Positions 24,262 to 36,919 are shown, counted from the stretch's first letter. The stretch is DNA of 64,000 nucleotides from Acanthamoeba sp. SK_2022b (GCA_027943245.1 JANDJZ010000077.1:1-64000), one strand, 5' to 3'. Translations and numbers: made by a program. Notes: generated by a model not told the origin, from the sequence alone.

Positions 24262-27200
24262 ATGTCATTCGACATCGACCCAAGAGACATCACACTCAGA
24301 CAGGAGCTTGGCTCCGGGAGGTATAGCTTCCTTGACATAATCAAATATGATTCCATTTTTTGCTGATTTTGGTTTGGTACCAAGTTTCGGTAAGGTATAC
24401 AGCGGCACTGTGTACGGCAGCGACGTCGCCATCAAGGTGCCGAAAAGACAGGACATCGATGATGACGACCTTGCCGCCCTCGTCGAGGAGGTGGAAATAT
24501 GGAGGTCCATTTCCCTTCCGGTTCTCGAGTCTGTTGCCTGAAATGAAAGGCTGACAGTAAACCCTCTCGTGTGTGCTTGCAGGACATGTCCCCACCCCAA
24601 CATCGTGCAGCTCTTGGGCGCTTGCATGCGCAAGGGCGACTTCAGAATTGTCACAGAGGTACGGGCCGTGTCCCTCTTCACTTCTGCCTGGTGGGCCTCC
24701 CCCCAATGGTCGTTAACGGCCACGTGGTGTCGCCCGTCTGCAGAAACTCGACGGTGATCTCGAGGGCTTGATACACGACACTGACAAACCGCTCAGCCTC
24801 TACACGTGCGTGTGGCGCCCGCCCGCTTGCCGCAGGCGTGTGTGTCCTGACCTCTCTTTCTCTTCTCTTCTCTACAGACGCATGTGCATGGTCAGGGACA
24901 TGGCCCTAGGCATGAACTGGCTGCACAACACGAAGCCGGCCATCATCCACAGGTGTGTTTGCGTGTCTTGGCCCCGTTCCATGTGCACAGCGTCGAACTG
25001 CGTTTTTCTCAAAACACCTCATTCCCGTGGCTCTCGCTCCAAACAGAGACTTGAAGCTCGGAAATGTGCTGTACCGGAAGAGGGGCAACTGGTACGAGAT
25101 CAAGGTGTCCGACTTTGGTACGTCGTACGCCCGCTCCTACAACGACGACGGCGACGCAGTCAGCGAGGCGTCCCGTGTCTCCCATTGCTCATTGCCGTTC
25201 TCCCTCGGGCTGGCCCCAGGTCTGGCGCAGCTCAAACCGCGACACGTGCATCACCTGCGAGACTCCAAGAAGGGTGCCGTGGGCACTCCGCTCTACATGG
25301 TACTCGATCCCCCGTTCGGCTCCGCAGAATCCGTGTATGTGTGTGCGTGTGCGGAGAGCACGCTAAGAGACCTCGTCCTGTCCAGGCTCCCGAGGTGATG
25401 CTGGGAAAGCCGTTCAACGAGAAAGCAGGTACAGTGGCCCCTCGCCTTCTTCGAGCTCGTGCGTGTTTAAGAAGACTCACCCGATCCGTGGGGTCTTGGC
25501 AGACGTCTATGCCTTTGGCATTTGCATGTGGGAGATCGTGATGCGGGAGGACCCCTTCCAGGAATACAAGTGCGTCCTCACCCCGGCTCGCATGATCGAC
25601 CCTGCACCGTGCTCACTCACGCCTCCACCTTCCGCATTGATCGGTCCATCGCGCAGGCACTACGACGAGTTTGTGAAGGCGGTCGCAGAGCAGGGCGCGC
25701 GCCCGCAGCTGCCCAAGGATTGCCCATCGAAGCTGCGCAAGGTCATGCAGGCCTGCTGGCATCAGGACCCGGCCAAGCGACCGAGCTTTGGCGAAGTGGC
25801 CGAGGTGACTTTCTCTCAATCCTCTCTCTCTCTCTCTCTCTTTCTGTCGACTCACCGGTGGCCATGACAAACGACGACAGAAAATGCTCGAGGTCATCAT
25901 CCAGTGCGCCATCGAGGACAAGCACGGCCGCAAGTTCTGGTCGACCAACTTCCTGGCCCAGTACCGCATCCCCTGGTGCGCTCCTCGCCCCGCTCCTCCT
26001 CCTCCTCCTCGCGCCCATCGCTTCTCCGGGCTGGCGCTGACCGTGTCTCGGGGCGGATGGGGACAGGGCGTCGTTTGTGAACGCATTCTATTCATTCCTC
26101 GGCCTCGCTCACCTGGCGAGCCGTTCGCCGTCGGGTTCGATCTACAAGCTGCTCAACACGCTCCACGTCAAGGCCACGGGCCGGGGCGCGGCGTCGCTGC
26201 ACGGCAGCCGCTCGGCCTCGATCAAGGTCAGGTCGCCCCGCGGGGAGGAGAAGTCATCCAAGGGCACGCGCTCGGGCAGCGCCATCGAGGAGGAGCTCAC
26301 CGACCCACTCACTGAGGAGGACGTCGACGCCGTCATCGCCTACCGATGCCTCAAGGCCGTCGCAGGTGCGCCTCTCCCTCTTTCCCTCGCGTGCCTCTCC
26401 TCTCGCTGTCCGCTCACTTGCCCGTGAACGATCTCCATCGATGGTCGGCCGGGCCGCGGTTGCGCAGCTCGACAGGAGGGCGACGAGTTCACGGTGGAGA
26501 TCAACTGGTTCGGCGACATGCTCAAGTGGTTCGGCCCGCTCAAGAGGGACGACTCCATACTCACCACCATACGCGCCATGCTGCGCTACCCGTACGATTA
26601 CCCCCCCCCCCTCTTCCTCTCTCGCCTTTGGGCTCGTACAGTGCGCGTCGGCCCCGGTGGCCTAACGCTCGCCTTTGGACTGTGTTTGGGGGCGGGGGGT
26701 GGCCAGGTGGTTCCACGGTCCCATCGACTCGGATGAAGCCAAGCGGCGATTGTCGAACATGCCCGCCGGCACGTTCCTTGTCCGCTTCAGCTTGACGACG
26801 CCCGGCTCCTACACCATCTCGCGAGTCCTCAAGCCTGGTAACCCTCTCCCCCATCACGACAACTGTAGTCTGCGCAGCTTTTGATTGATTGGTTGATTGG
26901 TTGGTTTTGGTTTGCAGGCAAGGTGCTGCATTCGCGCATGCAGTTCGTACCGGGCAAGGGCTTCACGCTCGAGAACAAGAAGTTCTTCCTCAACCTCTCC
27001 CTGCTCGTGAGCTCTCTTCGGGAACCGCTCGACCTCAAGGCCGCCTGCGGCGGCAGCCAGTACACGGAGCTCTTCAAGGTACCCCCCTCCACCGCCCACG
27101 GACCACGGACCACGGACCACCGGCACGACATGTCGTGTTTGCTGATCATTGTGTTTTGCGCTTGCGCGTGCAAAGGTGGTGCTGCCGGGAGGGACCAGCA

Positions 27201-27463
27201 AGGAGGAGGTCGAGGAGGAGGGCGAGGAATCGTACAAGGAGTTCTCGTCGACGATCCTGCGTCAGGTCAAGGACGAGCGCGTGGAGCCCGAGCTCTCCTC
27301 GACGGAGGACGTCCACGTGCGCGGGAAGGAGAAGGAGGTGTCGTCCGACGACGCCAAGACCAAGAAGAGGGACAAGAAGAACGAGAAGAAGGACAAGAAG
27401 GAGAAGAAGGAAAAGAAGGAGAAGCACAAGAACAAGGACGAGAAGCTGCTGCGCACTTACTAA
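24262..27463 (+). CDS. Shk-type protein kinase with C-terminal SH2 domain (copy 4, divergent)
   Basis: The ATG at 24262 gives MSFDIDPRDITLRQELGSG, then an intron, then SFGKVYSG. The glycine loop is canonical, unlike the ARGN loop of the other copies. Further marks are VAIKVPKRQ near 24430, MNWLHNTKPAIIHRDLKLGN near 24915-25055, VSDFGLAQL near 25105-25230, GTPLYMAPEVMLG near 25280-25400 and DVYAFGICMWEIVM near 25503. The helical linker (WFGDMLKWFGPLKRDD) precedes SH2 at about 26705-27075: WFHGPIDSDEAKRRL and FLVRFSLTTPGSYTISR, with the binding Arg intact. The C-terminal tail is very Lys/Glu-rich (KEKKEKKEKH) and ends LLRTY. It lacks the post-SH2 CxKDSxxAxVH motif of the other copies. Its SH2 is the nearest to Dictyostelium Shk and metazoan domains. 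Confidence 0.88.
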
Positions 27464-28134
27464 GCCAGCGCAGAAGCCAGTATTTATTAACTGCTATTTT
27501 GTACTTTAAATTGAATTGAAAAAGTCATTGGGAAAGGCCCTCACTCCACAAAGAGAAGGGGTATGTTGAAGAGTGTCATGTTTGCAAATCTGTGTGACAG
27601 GAGTGCTTATGTTGGCTGTTTCATGCTGAAATGTGAGGTACATCAGCTTATTGCCAAATTAGGATTGGCACCCCTTCTCACCTAAGCCAAAAGGGTACAC
27701 TTTGTCTCTTTTGATGAGCATTAGGTTTTATTACATTGGGGCAGCTAACATAATCATTGCTAACATCCCACCTTGAGAGTTTGGGGTGTCTGCCCTAGCT
27801 TACAGATCTTAGCATCCAAGGCACTCTGTGCAATAGGCCAGAATATCCTGGTGGGCAATCATGCTTGGCCTGCTTCCTTGCACCAAACAGGGTGTTGGCA
27901 GGGTATGCACATGCAGTTTTCATTCTTTTTAATTGCAAGCCCACAATAAGGGTGCGCCACATCCGTTTTGTAGAGCGATGACAATTAATTGAACAAAAAG
28001 GCGCGAAACGCACTCGCGTTCTGCTTTTGGCGCGCAAGTGCACAACCGTTGGCAAAAAAACGTTTTTTTGCAGTGTGCGATTGTGAGCATTAGCAGTCTC
28101 TACGGCAAGATTGAGCGGACGATCGGCTGAAAGA
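27464..28134. other. Lower-GC intergenic stretch
   Basis: About 670 bp between two plus-strand genes, clearly more AT-rich than its surroundings. No open exon, RNA gene or repeat was recognised. It should contain the 3' UTR of the kinase and the promoter of the MAP65 gene. Confidence 0.5.
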
Positions 28135-30981
28135 ATGGAGATCTACGACGTTATAGAGGGAGCGCTAAAGGACTTCCAAATGCTGTGGGCCGACATTGGC
28201 TATTCAGAGGAAGATCAGCGTACCGAGGTGAAGGGCTTTGTGGAATCCATAACACATTTGTGCACCAACAAGGTGAGTCAATTGAAAGACGAGAAGGCAC
28301 AGATGATGAGCGAGGTCAGCCACAGCATCGATCAGATAAAGAAGCTTGCAAATCAGCTCGATGACGGCGAAGTAGAGCTGGTACGGCCTGCACCTCGTGT
28401 CGTTTATTGGCTTCCTGCTCAGTTAAGGATCCGCCCATCAGGCTGCTGAGCTTGCTGAGCTTCCCCTGCGCACGCTGTTAGCCCAACTGCAGGGTCACAT
28501 CCGATCACTACGAGAGGCACGGAAGCTATCTCCATTCGAAATTTGCCAAATCGTGCGCGTTCGCTAATTGTTTTTGTATGTGCTCCGTTCACAGAAAGTG
28601 GAGGCTCGAGCTCACACGATCGAAGAGCTTCACGACGCATTGCACAGCATTTGGGAAGATCTCGGCGTGTCGCCCGACCAGGACCCGGAGCTGGCCGAGT
28701 TCGCCAAGCCCCGCAACGATGTCCTCACCCTGGAGCGTATCGCGGACTATGAGCGGCTCATCGCCGAAGCACAGGTGTTTAGGGTGCGTCAACGGCTACT
28801 CTCTTCTGTACTTGTTGCTTGTCGTGATTAACGTGCCTCATCTGTTGCTGCTCTCTCCCGCTTTTTTGTAAAACCAGAAAGAGAGAGTGGACAAGGTGAA
28901 CGCGCTGGTGATCAAGTTGATCGACCTCTGGAGCTTGCTTGAGGTGGCGCCCTCGGACGATTTTGACGAAGCCGTTCTCGCGGGGAACATCGGCCATTCG
29001 AATGAAGTGCTGATGACGCTGGACTCGCGGTACCTCTACCATCGTCTTCTCCAATTACTGTTGCCACTGCCCTGAATCGTCTCACGTCCGCTGTCGTGTC
29101 TTCCAGCCTCGAGAAGCTTCTCATAGAGAAGGAAAAGCGGGAAGCCAAGATCAGAGAATACGGCGCCAAGATCAACAAGCTGTGGGACAAGCTGATGGTC
29201 CCCATCGACGAGCGCGAGGAGTTCTTTGAGCGATCGGCCCAGACGCTGGGCCTCAGCGCCATCAAAAGCGTACGGATCATCCTACTCTCCTTTGAACAAG
29301 TCTAGGAGGATGGGCTCACCTTACCCGTGGCGCTCCTTGGCAGTGCGAGAAGGAGCTTGAGCGACTTGATTTGCTGTACAGGGACTCGCTCAAGATGCTC
29401 ATCGAAGAAGCTCGCGTCAAGCTTCTCCGTCAGTGGGACAAGCTGCATGTCTCTAAGGAAGAGCGGGTAATGCCCTGCGTGGCCCCCCGCCCGATAAAAT
29501 TTAAGCGTTCTCTTTGCCCACTTGGCCTTGAGTCTGACGACATCTCTCGAGCAGATCAACTTCACAGCCTACGCCTCCGATGCCTTCACCGAAGCGCTGC
29601 TGGTGGCCCACCAAGAGGAAATCGAAAAGAACGAACAACTACTGGCCACTCTCGGTACGTTGCTCGATCTTAGAAGTGACAGCTGCCTCCTCCGTCCAGT
29701 TCTTATGTTCATCATCGCCGTTTTGCCGTGTCGTGCCACATTGGCACAGATCCTATTCTGCGGCTCATTCAAGACCGGGAGAAGATTTTGAAGGAGAAGA
29801 CCAGCTTCGAGAAGGAGACCTCTGACCCGAAGCGATTGCTGTCCAAGGTGAGAGAGTCCCCCTGTGACCCTCACCACGCGCGGCTGTGCTGTCGTGTGTG
29901 GTTGGTGGTGGTGGTGTGTGTGTTATGGATCAGAGCAGAGGCATCTCGTTCTGCGACTTGCAGCTCACCCCTTCTCCCTCAGGATCGCGATCCGGGCCGG
30001 CTCCTCAGGGAGGAGAAGATGCGGAAGCTGCTTGACAAGAAGCTGCCGCAGATCGAAGCAGAGATCGTTCGTCGTCTGGGCGATTGGGAGAGCGAGTCGG
30101 GCAAGGTCTTCCTGTACGAGGGCAAGTCCTACCTGGAACTGCTGCAGCTGCAGCTCGAGACCAGCTCCAGCAAGATCAAGAAGAGGAAGCCTCTCGGCGA
30201 ACGCGACGCTCGAGGTGCGACGCCCCACTACACCTCTCGTCGTTGTTCCAACCTGCCGAGGCCTGACCTCTGCCTTCATCTCTGTCTCTGTCTCTGTCTC
30301 TGTCTCTGTCTCTGTCTCTGTCTCTGTCTCTGTCTCTGTCTCTGTCTCTGTCTCTGTCTCTGCCTTCATCTTTCTCTGTGTCTCTGTCTCTGTCTCGGCC
30401 CGTGTCCAGACCTGACCAGCAACCACTCGGCGGTCCAGCCCTCGACGCCCAGCAAGATCGCGCCTCCGCGCACCCCCAGAACCGCCACCAAGGCTGACCT
30501 GAATGGTACGCGAGCTCACGCACAAAGTCGCCCGTGTGAGACCTCTCTATCTCCCTCTCTGGCCTGCCAGCTAAGCCAGGCCTATACTCGCATCTCCGCA
30601 GCCACATTCAGCCAGGGAACCACGCCCGGTCGCGGCGTGCCGGTCATAAAGAAGCCGCTGCCGTCTGCCCGCTCTAGCCAAACGCCGGCGAAGACGGCCT
30701 TCACTCCACGGTAAGAGAGCTCTCCGCTCGCGAGATGGCAAGAGACAACGAGGGCTGACGATAATTTGGGGGGGGGGCAATGTTGGACGCGCGCGCGCAG
30801 GGTCGGGACGCCTTTTGCGGCGGGCAAGAAGGCCGTCGTGGCGGGCCAGAAGGCCTCCGGAGCGCAGACGGTGGCCGGCGCGAAGCAGTCGCGGCCCGCG
30901 CTCACAACGCTCCAGCTCAACGGAGCGCCGCCCAAGAGCTACGGATCGCCGCCCAAGCGGCCTCGCCTCTCCTTTGATTGA
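28135..30981 (+). CDS. Microtubule-bundling protein, MAP65/PRC1/Ase1 family
   Basis: This protein crosslinks antiparallel microtubules, mainly in the spindle midzone. The ATG at 28135 was used; the reading frame upstream has only a TTG at 28111. Exons encode a long coiled coil beginning [20 protein letters not shown]. It continues through [32 protein letters not shown] and [20 protein letters not shown]. The spectrin-like microtubule-binding region is diagnostic: [12 protein letters not shown], then [20 protein letters not shown], then [20 protein letters not shown]. The basic, Pro-rich C-terminus ([17 protein letters not shown]) is probably disordered, with a possible nuclear signal or CDK sites. 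An intron contains a CT-rich hexamer array. The family match is strong; exon edges are approximate. Confidence 0.9.
30281..30361. repeat. (TCTCTG)n hexanucleotide array in an intron of the MAP65 gene
   Basis: About thirteen near-perfect copies of TCTCTG lie upstream of a splice acceptor in the plus-strand gene. A second shorter, degenerate patch follows to about 30400. The pyrimidine-rich strand is the sense strand, so the array may act as an extended polypyrimidine tract. Confidence 0.92.
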
Positions 30982-31217
30982 AGCTGTAGAGGCCTCTCGC
31001 CGGCGACGCTTCACGCGAGCCGTGCCGTCGCTGCCAGGATCAGTTCGAGTAGTAGTAGCAAGCCAGCATCATCAACGTCGTTGGCTTCGTCTGCAGCACC
31101 ACCGTGGAGTGTACATACGCAACAACCCACGAAGTGCCCACAAGAAGAGGAAGAAATAAACCATTTTCTCTCACAAGTACAAGAAAAGCAAAAAGGAAAA
31201 TCAAGATAAAAGCCAAC

Positions 31218-33228
31218 ATGGACGGGCCTCACCTTGCGACACTCCCGGTGGAGCTGCTTTTCCACATCTGTCGCTTTCTTCCACTTGTCGACCTGTGCCG
31301 CGTGGGTGCCGTCGATTATCATGGTTGTTTATGACACGCCAGCTTGGCAAAGTTCTAATCTCTGCCCGCGCATCTCTCTCGGCAAGGCGGCGTGTGCCGG
31401 TCGCTGCGCACAGTGGCCAGCGCAGAGTCCATATGGCGCCAGCGATACGTGCAGCGCTACTACCACGACCCCCACGTGACCAGTTCGTCCCCCGCCCTAC
31501 GCTTGCCTCCGAGGCAGCGAGCACTCACGACGGGCGCCCGCCTGAAGGCGGCAGGGGTGGGCGGGCTACGCCATGGAAGCAACGGTTCAAGAGGAGCTGG
31601 ACGCTGGAGCGCCGGTGGCGCTACGGCAGCTACTCAGCTCACTCTGTCCAAGGTAGCGCAACACGCTGTCGACCACCATGGTCTCAGAGGCCGTCGTCAC
31701 CAACAAGCCCCTTTGTGCACAGGAAGTCACGACGACACCACATGGTGCATCAGCCTGGGCGACACGCTGGCCGCATCGGGTGCGCAGGTACGCTCGACGA
31801 CCGGACGCAATCGCTGGGCTCCCCGCCTCTCACCAAACGGCTGTCCTTACTCGCCGTCGTGCCCTGTGGCTCTCGTTTGGTGTGGTGGACCCACGGCAGA
31901 GCGGACAGATTTGTGTGTGGGACGTGCCGCGACGCAAGTGGCGCAAGACGTTGATGGGCCACTCGTCGTTCGTGCGGGGCGGTATGGCTGGCCTCTGAGA
32001 CTGGCCTCTCTCTCTCTGCAGGTGATTCCACTTCCGTCTCATCGCCTGACTCGCGCCCCTCTCGCTCCCTCTTCGTGGCGTGGTGCCTTCTCCCTTTCGA
32101 AACGCAGTGAAAATGTTGCAAGACCAAGGCCGCCTTCTCAGCGTCGGCGGCGATGGAGTCATCCAGGTGTGGGACCTCAAAGCCAAGCAGGCCAGCAAGC
32201 TTTCGATCGCGTCACTCCTCACCGGCCGAAGGTTTGATTTCACTCGCGCTCGCCTTTCTTCATTATTTTATTTTATTTTATTTATTTATTGTGTTTTGTT
32301 TTTGTTATGTCACAGTGGACTATGGAGCCTGGACTACGAGCAGACGACCAAACAGGTGGCGGTGGGCTTGATCGACCACAACATACAAGGTATCAGCACT
32401 GCTCAAGTGTAAGTGGGGGACAGTGGACTGTTGCATTTGCTGACACGGCCATCAGTGTGGGACTTGAGCGTGGGTCGGCGCACACACACGCTGGAGGGAC
32501 ACACGGGCGTCGTGTCCTGTGTTCAGTTCCAGAATGATTGCCTGATCTCTGCCTCTGATGATCGTCATTTGCGAGTGCGCTTGCACTCCCCCTCGCTTTC
32601 GGTGCTTGGTGACACGCACACTGTCGCTCACGATTTCTGCGCTGGGCGCTGTGCGTCAGATATGGGACCTGCGCTTGGGCCAGACCGTTCGATTGCTCAA
32701 AGGACACACCGGCCAGATACCCTGCTGCCAGAGTGACGGCAACAGGATTGTGAGGTGAGCACAGCGCCTTTGTCGGTGATGTTGACCGTTGGCGCTCACG
32801 CTTATGCATCTTTCAGTGGGTCAGTAGATGGGACAGTGCGCCATTGGGACTGGGGTGGACAACAGCAGGCCTGTGTTGCTGTTGGTGGTATGTGGTGCTG
32901 TAGTTGCACACTTTTTTTTAAAATAGGTTTGTATTACTGACTTCTTCTTGCAGGTGCTGTGCGCGATCTCAGATGGGATTGCACTAAAGTGGTGGTGGCC
33001 ACAGGATGCACTGATGGCATCCACATCTACAACACAGATATGACCACTCGGTGTGTCACATCCAAATTTGCCAGATTGTGGTGCTCATGGCTGATCAGGT
33101 GTCTCCGTATTGTATGCAGATGGCGATCAGTAACCGGGACAGGTGCTCACTCATGGGTGATAGACTTTAATGATAACTATCTGGTAGGTGTAGAGGAGGT
33201 CTTGTTAGTGTGGGGCTTTGACCCATAA
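31218..33228 (+). CDS. F-box/WD40 repeat protein (SCF substrate adaptor type)
   Basis: The N-terminal F-box (residues about 5-45: LATLPVELLFHICRFLPLVD, then CRSLRTVASAESIWRQRY after an intron) would bind Skp1. The rest forms WD40 blades. Recognisable ones are SGQICVWDVPRRKWRKTLMG near 31900, LLSVGGDGVIQVWDLKAKQA near 32140 and VWDLSVGRRTHTLEGHTGVV near 32457. They continue with IWDLRLGQTVRLLKGHTGQI near 32660 and SGSVDGTVRHWDW near 32815. The gene ends LLVWGFDP at 33228. The likely role is substrate recognition in an SCF ubiquitin ligase; the target cannot be told. Many short introns interrupt blades. The exon at 31490-31640 is low complexity and least certain. Confidence 0.85.
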
Positions 33229-33266
33229 AAATAATGATAGCTCAAGTATCACGTAAAACGGAGATC

Positions 33267-33347
33267 GACAACTGCAGGATTTGAACCTGCGCGGGGAGAC
33301 CCCAGTAGATTTCGAGTCTACCGCCTTAACCACTCGGCCAAGTTGTC
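33267..33347 (-). tRNA. tRNA-Ser (anticodon CGA)
   Basis: The minus strand folds as a class II tRNA. The acceptor stem is GACAACT with AGTTGTC, the D arm has GAGTGGTTAAGGC, and the anticodon loop is CTCGAAA within a GTAGA/TCTAC stem. A long variable arm (TGGGGTCTCCCCG) is followed by the T arm GCAGG-TTCAAAT-CCTGC. The CGA anticodon reads UCG Ser codons, and the long variable arm agrees with serine. There is no intron and CCA is not encoded. A TTTT run on the minus strand (33255-33258) follows as a Pol III terminator. Internal A and B boxes are intact. Confidence 0.96.
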
Positions 33348-33421
33348 TGATTGGGCCCATAGTGTACGTCAAATGTCTAAGCACGCATTGACACGCAGAC
33401 TGGGGGCGAACTGGAATGTCT

Positions 33422-34067
33422 TTATGAGGCCGTGACACACTTCACGATCAACATTTGGGTGGGACCCTGGGTCTCAGGGTCGATCGAAGCGAGATAGAGG
33501 CTCTCCACAAGGTGCGTCCGGGGTCCGCTAAAGAAAATCCACTCGAGGTTGGTCATGCGGCCAGTATCGCGTTCTACCCACCGGCGGCCGTTGATCAGCG
33601 GCCATGGTGTCTTAAAGCGCTCGCCGCTGATGGCCAGGTCTTCCTCCACCGTGCCATTGTTGTCGACTGTGTACTGCACAAGGCAAGTACGTGTCGTGTC
33701 CTCACTTCGGCCGTACTCCTCCTGAAGAGTCTGGGTGGCCTCAGCCAGGGTGGCGTAGCAGCCCTTGTCGTTGTCGTAGTATTCAGATACCTCAAACGGG
33801 GCCAATGAGAAGGTGTCGACCACTGCGTAAGTGACTGGGTCAAACACGATTCCTGAGCCCGTGCAAACGGCGGTGCGATTGTCGGCCAGGGCAAAGTACT
33901 TGCCGGCCCAGTTGGCATTGAGGCCTTCCAAGGTCCAGTACTGGCGGCTGCATATAGCGTCGGTGGGCTTCCTGTGATGGTTGTTGCTCTCAGCAGCTGC
34001 AATTTGGAGCACCGCGACCAGGACAACAAGAAGTGCCTTATGGCAGAGTGGTGAGACGGCAGCCATA
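33422..34067 (-). CDS. Secreted protein of unknown family
   Basis: This single-exon gene of 215 residues starts at ATG 34067 with a clear signal peptide (ALLVVLVAVLQIAAAES). The mature part has several Cys residues (ICSRQYW, AVCTGSG, KGCYATL, RTCLVQY, IVKCVTAS). Potential N-glycosylation sites occur at NRT and NGT. Alternating hydrophobic stretches such as FALADNRTAVCTGSGIVFD and CLVQYTVDNNGTVEE suggest a beta-rich, disulfide-stabilised fold. I do not recognise the family. It is convergent with the F-box gene, with the tRNA between them, and divergent from the first P450 gene. Confidence 0.65.
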
Positions 34068-34490
34068 GTGTGGAGAATCGTTTGGCCAGACAGAAGGGAG
34101 AGGGACAGGTGGAGAGTGACCACGGCCCATTCAGGCTAGTAAGGTTACCAATAGCTGGCAAGGTGTACTATTCACAGAGCAGGGTGATCTTCCAGAGGTA
34201 AAAATGCAGTTAAAGAATTTGAATCACACATACCAACAGGTTCTCCTGCAGCAAGCAATGCATTAAGCTTAGCAAACTCTGGTTTCTCCAGTGAGGGAGC
34301 CACATTCACATTCACAGAGAACAAACCAAAGCTCTGGCCAACGCCTGAGCTGACTGAGTTCTTCCATCATTTTATCCAATAGCAAATTTGACGGCTTGGC
34401 TCTGATTTTCGACCACTCCTTGAAAGGCAAGAAAGCTTTTTTTGCTGCTGCAGCGACTCTTTCGACCGTCAAACAGGTTTGAGCGGCAAC
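34068..34490. promoter_or_regulatory. Divergent spacer between secreted orphan and P450 copy 1
   Basis: About 420 bp without a convincing exon. By layout it holds the promoters of both flanking genes. No named element was recognised. Confidence 0.35.
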
Positions 34491-36919
34491 ATGGGCATAT
34501 CAGCTCTTGTACTAGTGGCGCTCGTGGTCGGCCTTTTCGTTCTAGTGCTCCTGCGGCGTCTCACTAATGCAGTACTTTCACCTTCTCTGTTGGTGGTACA
34601 AGTTGCTGACGTCTCCGGATTCCTTACGATTACATTTCTTTTCCATGTCAGACCCACCCGAAAGAGCCTCCCCTTGTGGCGTCAGGACTGCCCCTTATTG
34701 GACCTCTTCTTGAGTTCTCGGCTAACCCTCGTCTCCTGCTCCAGCGCCTCGAACGGCAGGTACTATCTCGTCCCTCCCATCCTGGCCACTCAATTACTTC
34801 CTCACAACGTGTTTGTGTGCTGCCAGTATGGCCAAGCGTTCACAGTTGACCTGCTGATCTTCAAGATGACTTTCATTCTCGGGCCTGAGGGCAACAGACT
34901 CTTCTTCGAATCCACCGATGATGTCCTCGACTTCAACAGGTACATGTACAACACCGTCCCGCCGCCTCGTACATGCACCGACATCCACGCGCAGTGCTTT
35001 TGCGGCGGTAATACAGATCGTGCTCGGCCCGACTCTTTTCACGCAAGACGTCTCTTTCACACCCAAGATCTCCGCCTACGTCACCAAGGTACCATGGCTG
35101 TCAGAGTGGAATTGCTGTCGTTTTATTAAAGATAGTTTTTGTGAACTGATTGCAGGGGTTCATGCGGCACGAACGTTTGGCTCTCTACAAGACCATCATC
35201 TACGACGAAGCCCAGAAGCACATCAAGAAGTGGTATCTCTCTCATATTTAAAATTTTGATTGTGTTGCGGTCTCTCAGAGAAGAAAGAGAAGAAGAAGAG
35301 GCCTCTGTCTCGCCTCTCACGTTAAAAGTTTTGAATAAATAATGATCGAGGCTTGCATGTTGTGTTAAAGGTGCGCGCAGGACAAGGTGGACCTCTTCAA
35401 GGCCATGTCGCAGCTCGTCACAAGCATCAACATCCGCTGCATGATGGGTGATGACGCGTACAACGCCCACGCCGACGAGATCGCCGCCATCTACATGCAG
35501 CTCGAACTCTCTGGTGCGCTTTTTCTTTTGCGTCACTGCCCAGGCCGTGTGTGCTCTCCGGTTTCTGTGCCTCACCGTTCACCACCCACTCCACTCGTCC
35601 ACCACCGCAGTGCTGGACAACGTGGCGATGCTGTTTCCCAATCTTCCTACAGCGACCAAGCGCGCGAACGACAAGGCGAGGCGTAGGCTCACCGAAATCA
35701 TCTCTGATGTGCTCCTTAGCCGCCCTGAGGACTCGGTACGTCTCAACCCTTGGTTTTTCTTTAAGTGGAGACTTATATTTATAATTTTATATCCGTAGGA
35801 CGACCCGTCCTACATCGGAATGGTGTACCAGGCCGAGAAGGAGAACCACCCCATCTCCACGTTTGCCCTGCACGTCCTGGCCCTTCTGTTTGCCGCGCAT
35901 ACCAACACCCGTACCGCCCGCGCCACAAGCTTGTGTGTTCTTGTCGAGCGCCACCCTTCTCACTGAGTCCCAATCTCAGTTGGCACTATGGCATGGACGC
36001 TCGCTGAGCTGGCCAAGAACAATTCGCTGGGGTATGGCTGTCTCACCTCCACCTTCGTTCGTGCGTGTTGCGGTCTCGAGTTTGGGTGTGACCGTTGTGT
36101 GTGCGTGTGTGCATGTGCGGTGTATGGTCCACAGCGAGAAGGCTCTGCGTGAGCAGACACAGCTGATTGAGGAAATGGGCGAGGATGCCGAGAAGTTTGC
36201 CCCCAACTTTATCAGCAGGCTCGAGTACATGGACAGCTGCATGAAGGAGACTCTGCGGCAGTACGGCCTGCTCACGCTGGTGCGTAAGGCCATGAAGGAC
36301 GTCGCCTTCACCTCCGCCGACGGTCGAGAGTTTATCATCCCCAAAGGTAATTCAGATCACCTATTTTAAAAATATAGAAATATCTCACCGCATCGTGGAA
36401 TAGGTCGCACGGTGATGTGTTCGCCGTTCCTGTCGCACCACAACAGCGAGGTGTTTCCCGAACCGGACCGCTACGATCCGGAAAGGTTCGCCGACCCCGA
36501 GCGCAGGCAGAGCCTCGCTACCAACAGGCACTACGTCCAGTTCGGCTTCGGCCGCCACAAGTGCATCGTACAGCCTCACCTCTCTCTCTCTCTCTCTCTC
36601 GCCCGTGTACGTGGCGTGTTACACAAGTTGAATGCATGGCGCGTCGCTCCTGCCCTTTCCCAATGCCAGGGAGAGCGCTTTGCCAACGTGGTCATCAAGA
36701 CGGTGCTGTCGATGGTGCTTCGGTCGTGCCAGTTTTCATTGGTGGGTGGCATGTCCGACTCTGACTACCGCAAGCAGATCGGCACACCCGGCCCTGGTAC
36801 TATCACCGTCTGTGTGTCTGTTGCTGCTGCTGCTATGGCAAGTTGGTGGCCTCACGCGTGACCGCGCATTAATGCACGCAGAGCATGTCATTTGGGTCAA
36901 GTTCAGCCCGAGGGAGTGA
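34491..36919 (+). CDS. Cytochrome P450, CYP51-like (copy 1)
   Basis: A microsomal haem monooxygenase. The ATG at 34491 gives an N-terminal anchor (MGISALVLVALVVGLFVLVL), then after an intron the Pro-rich hinge PPLVASGLPLIGPLLEF. Helix I comes from joining exons at 35917 and 35980: FAAHTNTLGTMAWTLAELAK. This resembles the CYP51 I helix, with the oxygen-activating Thr in the expected area. The K helix has CMKETLRQYG (ExxR). The haem loop reads FGFGRHKCI followed across an intron by GERFA, with the Cys ligand present. It ends VIWVKFSPRE at 36919. About ten short introns are inferred. CYP51 would be sterol 14-demethylase; the family placement is less sure than the superfamily. Confidence 0.85.

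Noticed and set aside
24262..27463. Src-type tyrosine kinase
   Set aside because: The domain order is kinase then SH2, and the catalytic loop HRDLKLGN is of the Ser/Thr or dual-specificity Shk type, not the tyrosine-kinase HRDLAARN or HRDLRAAN type.
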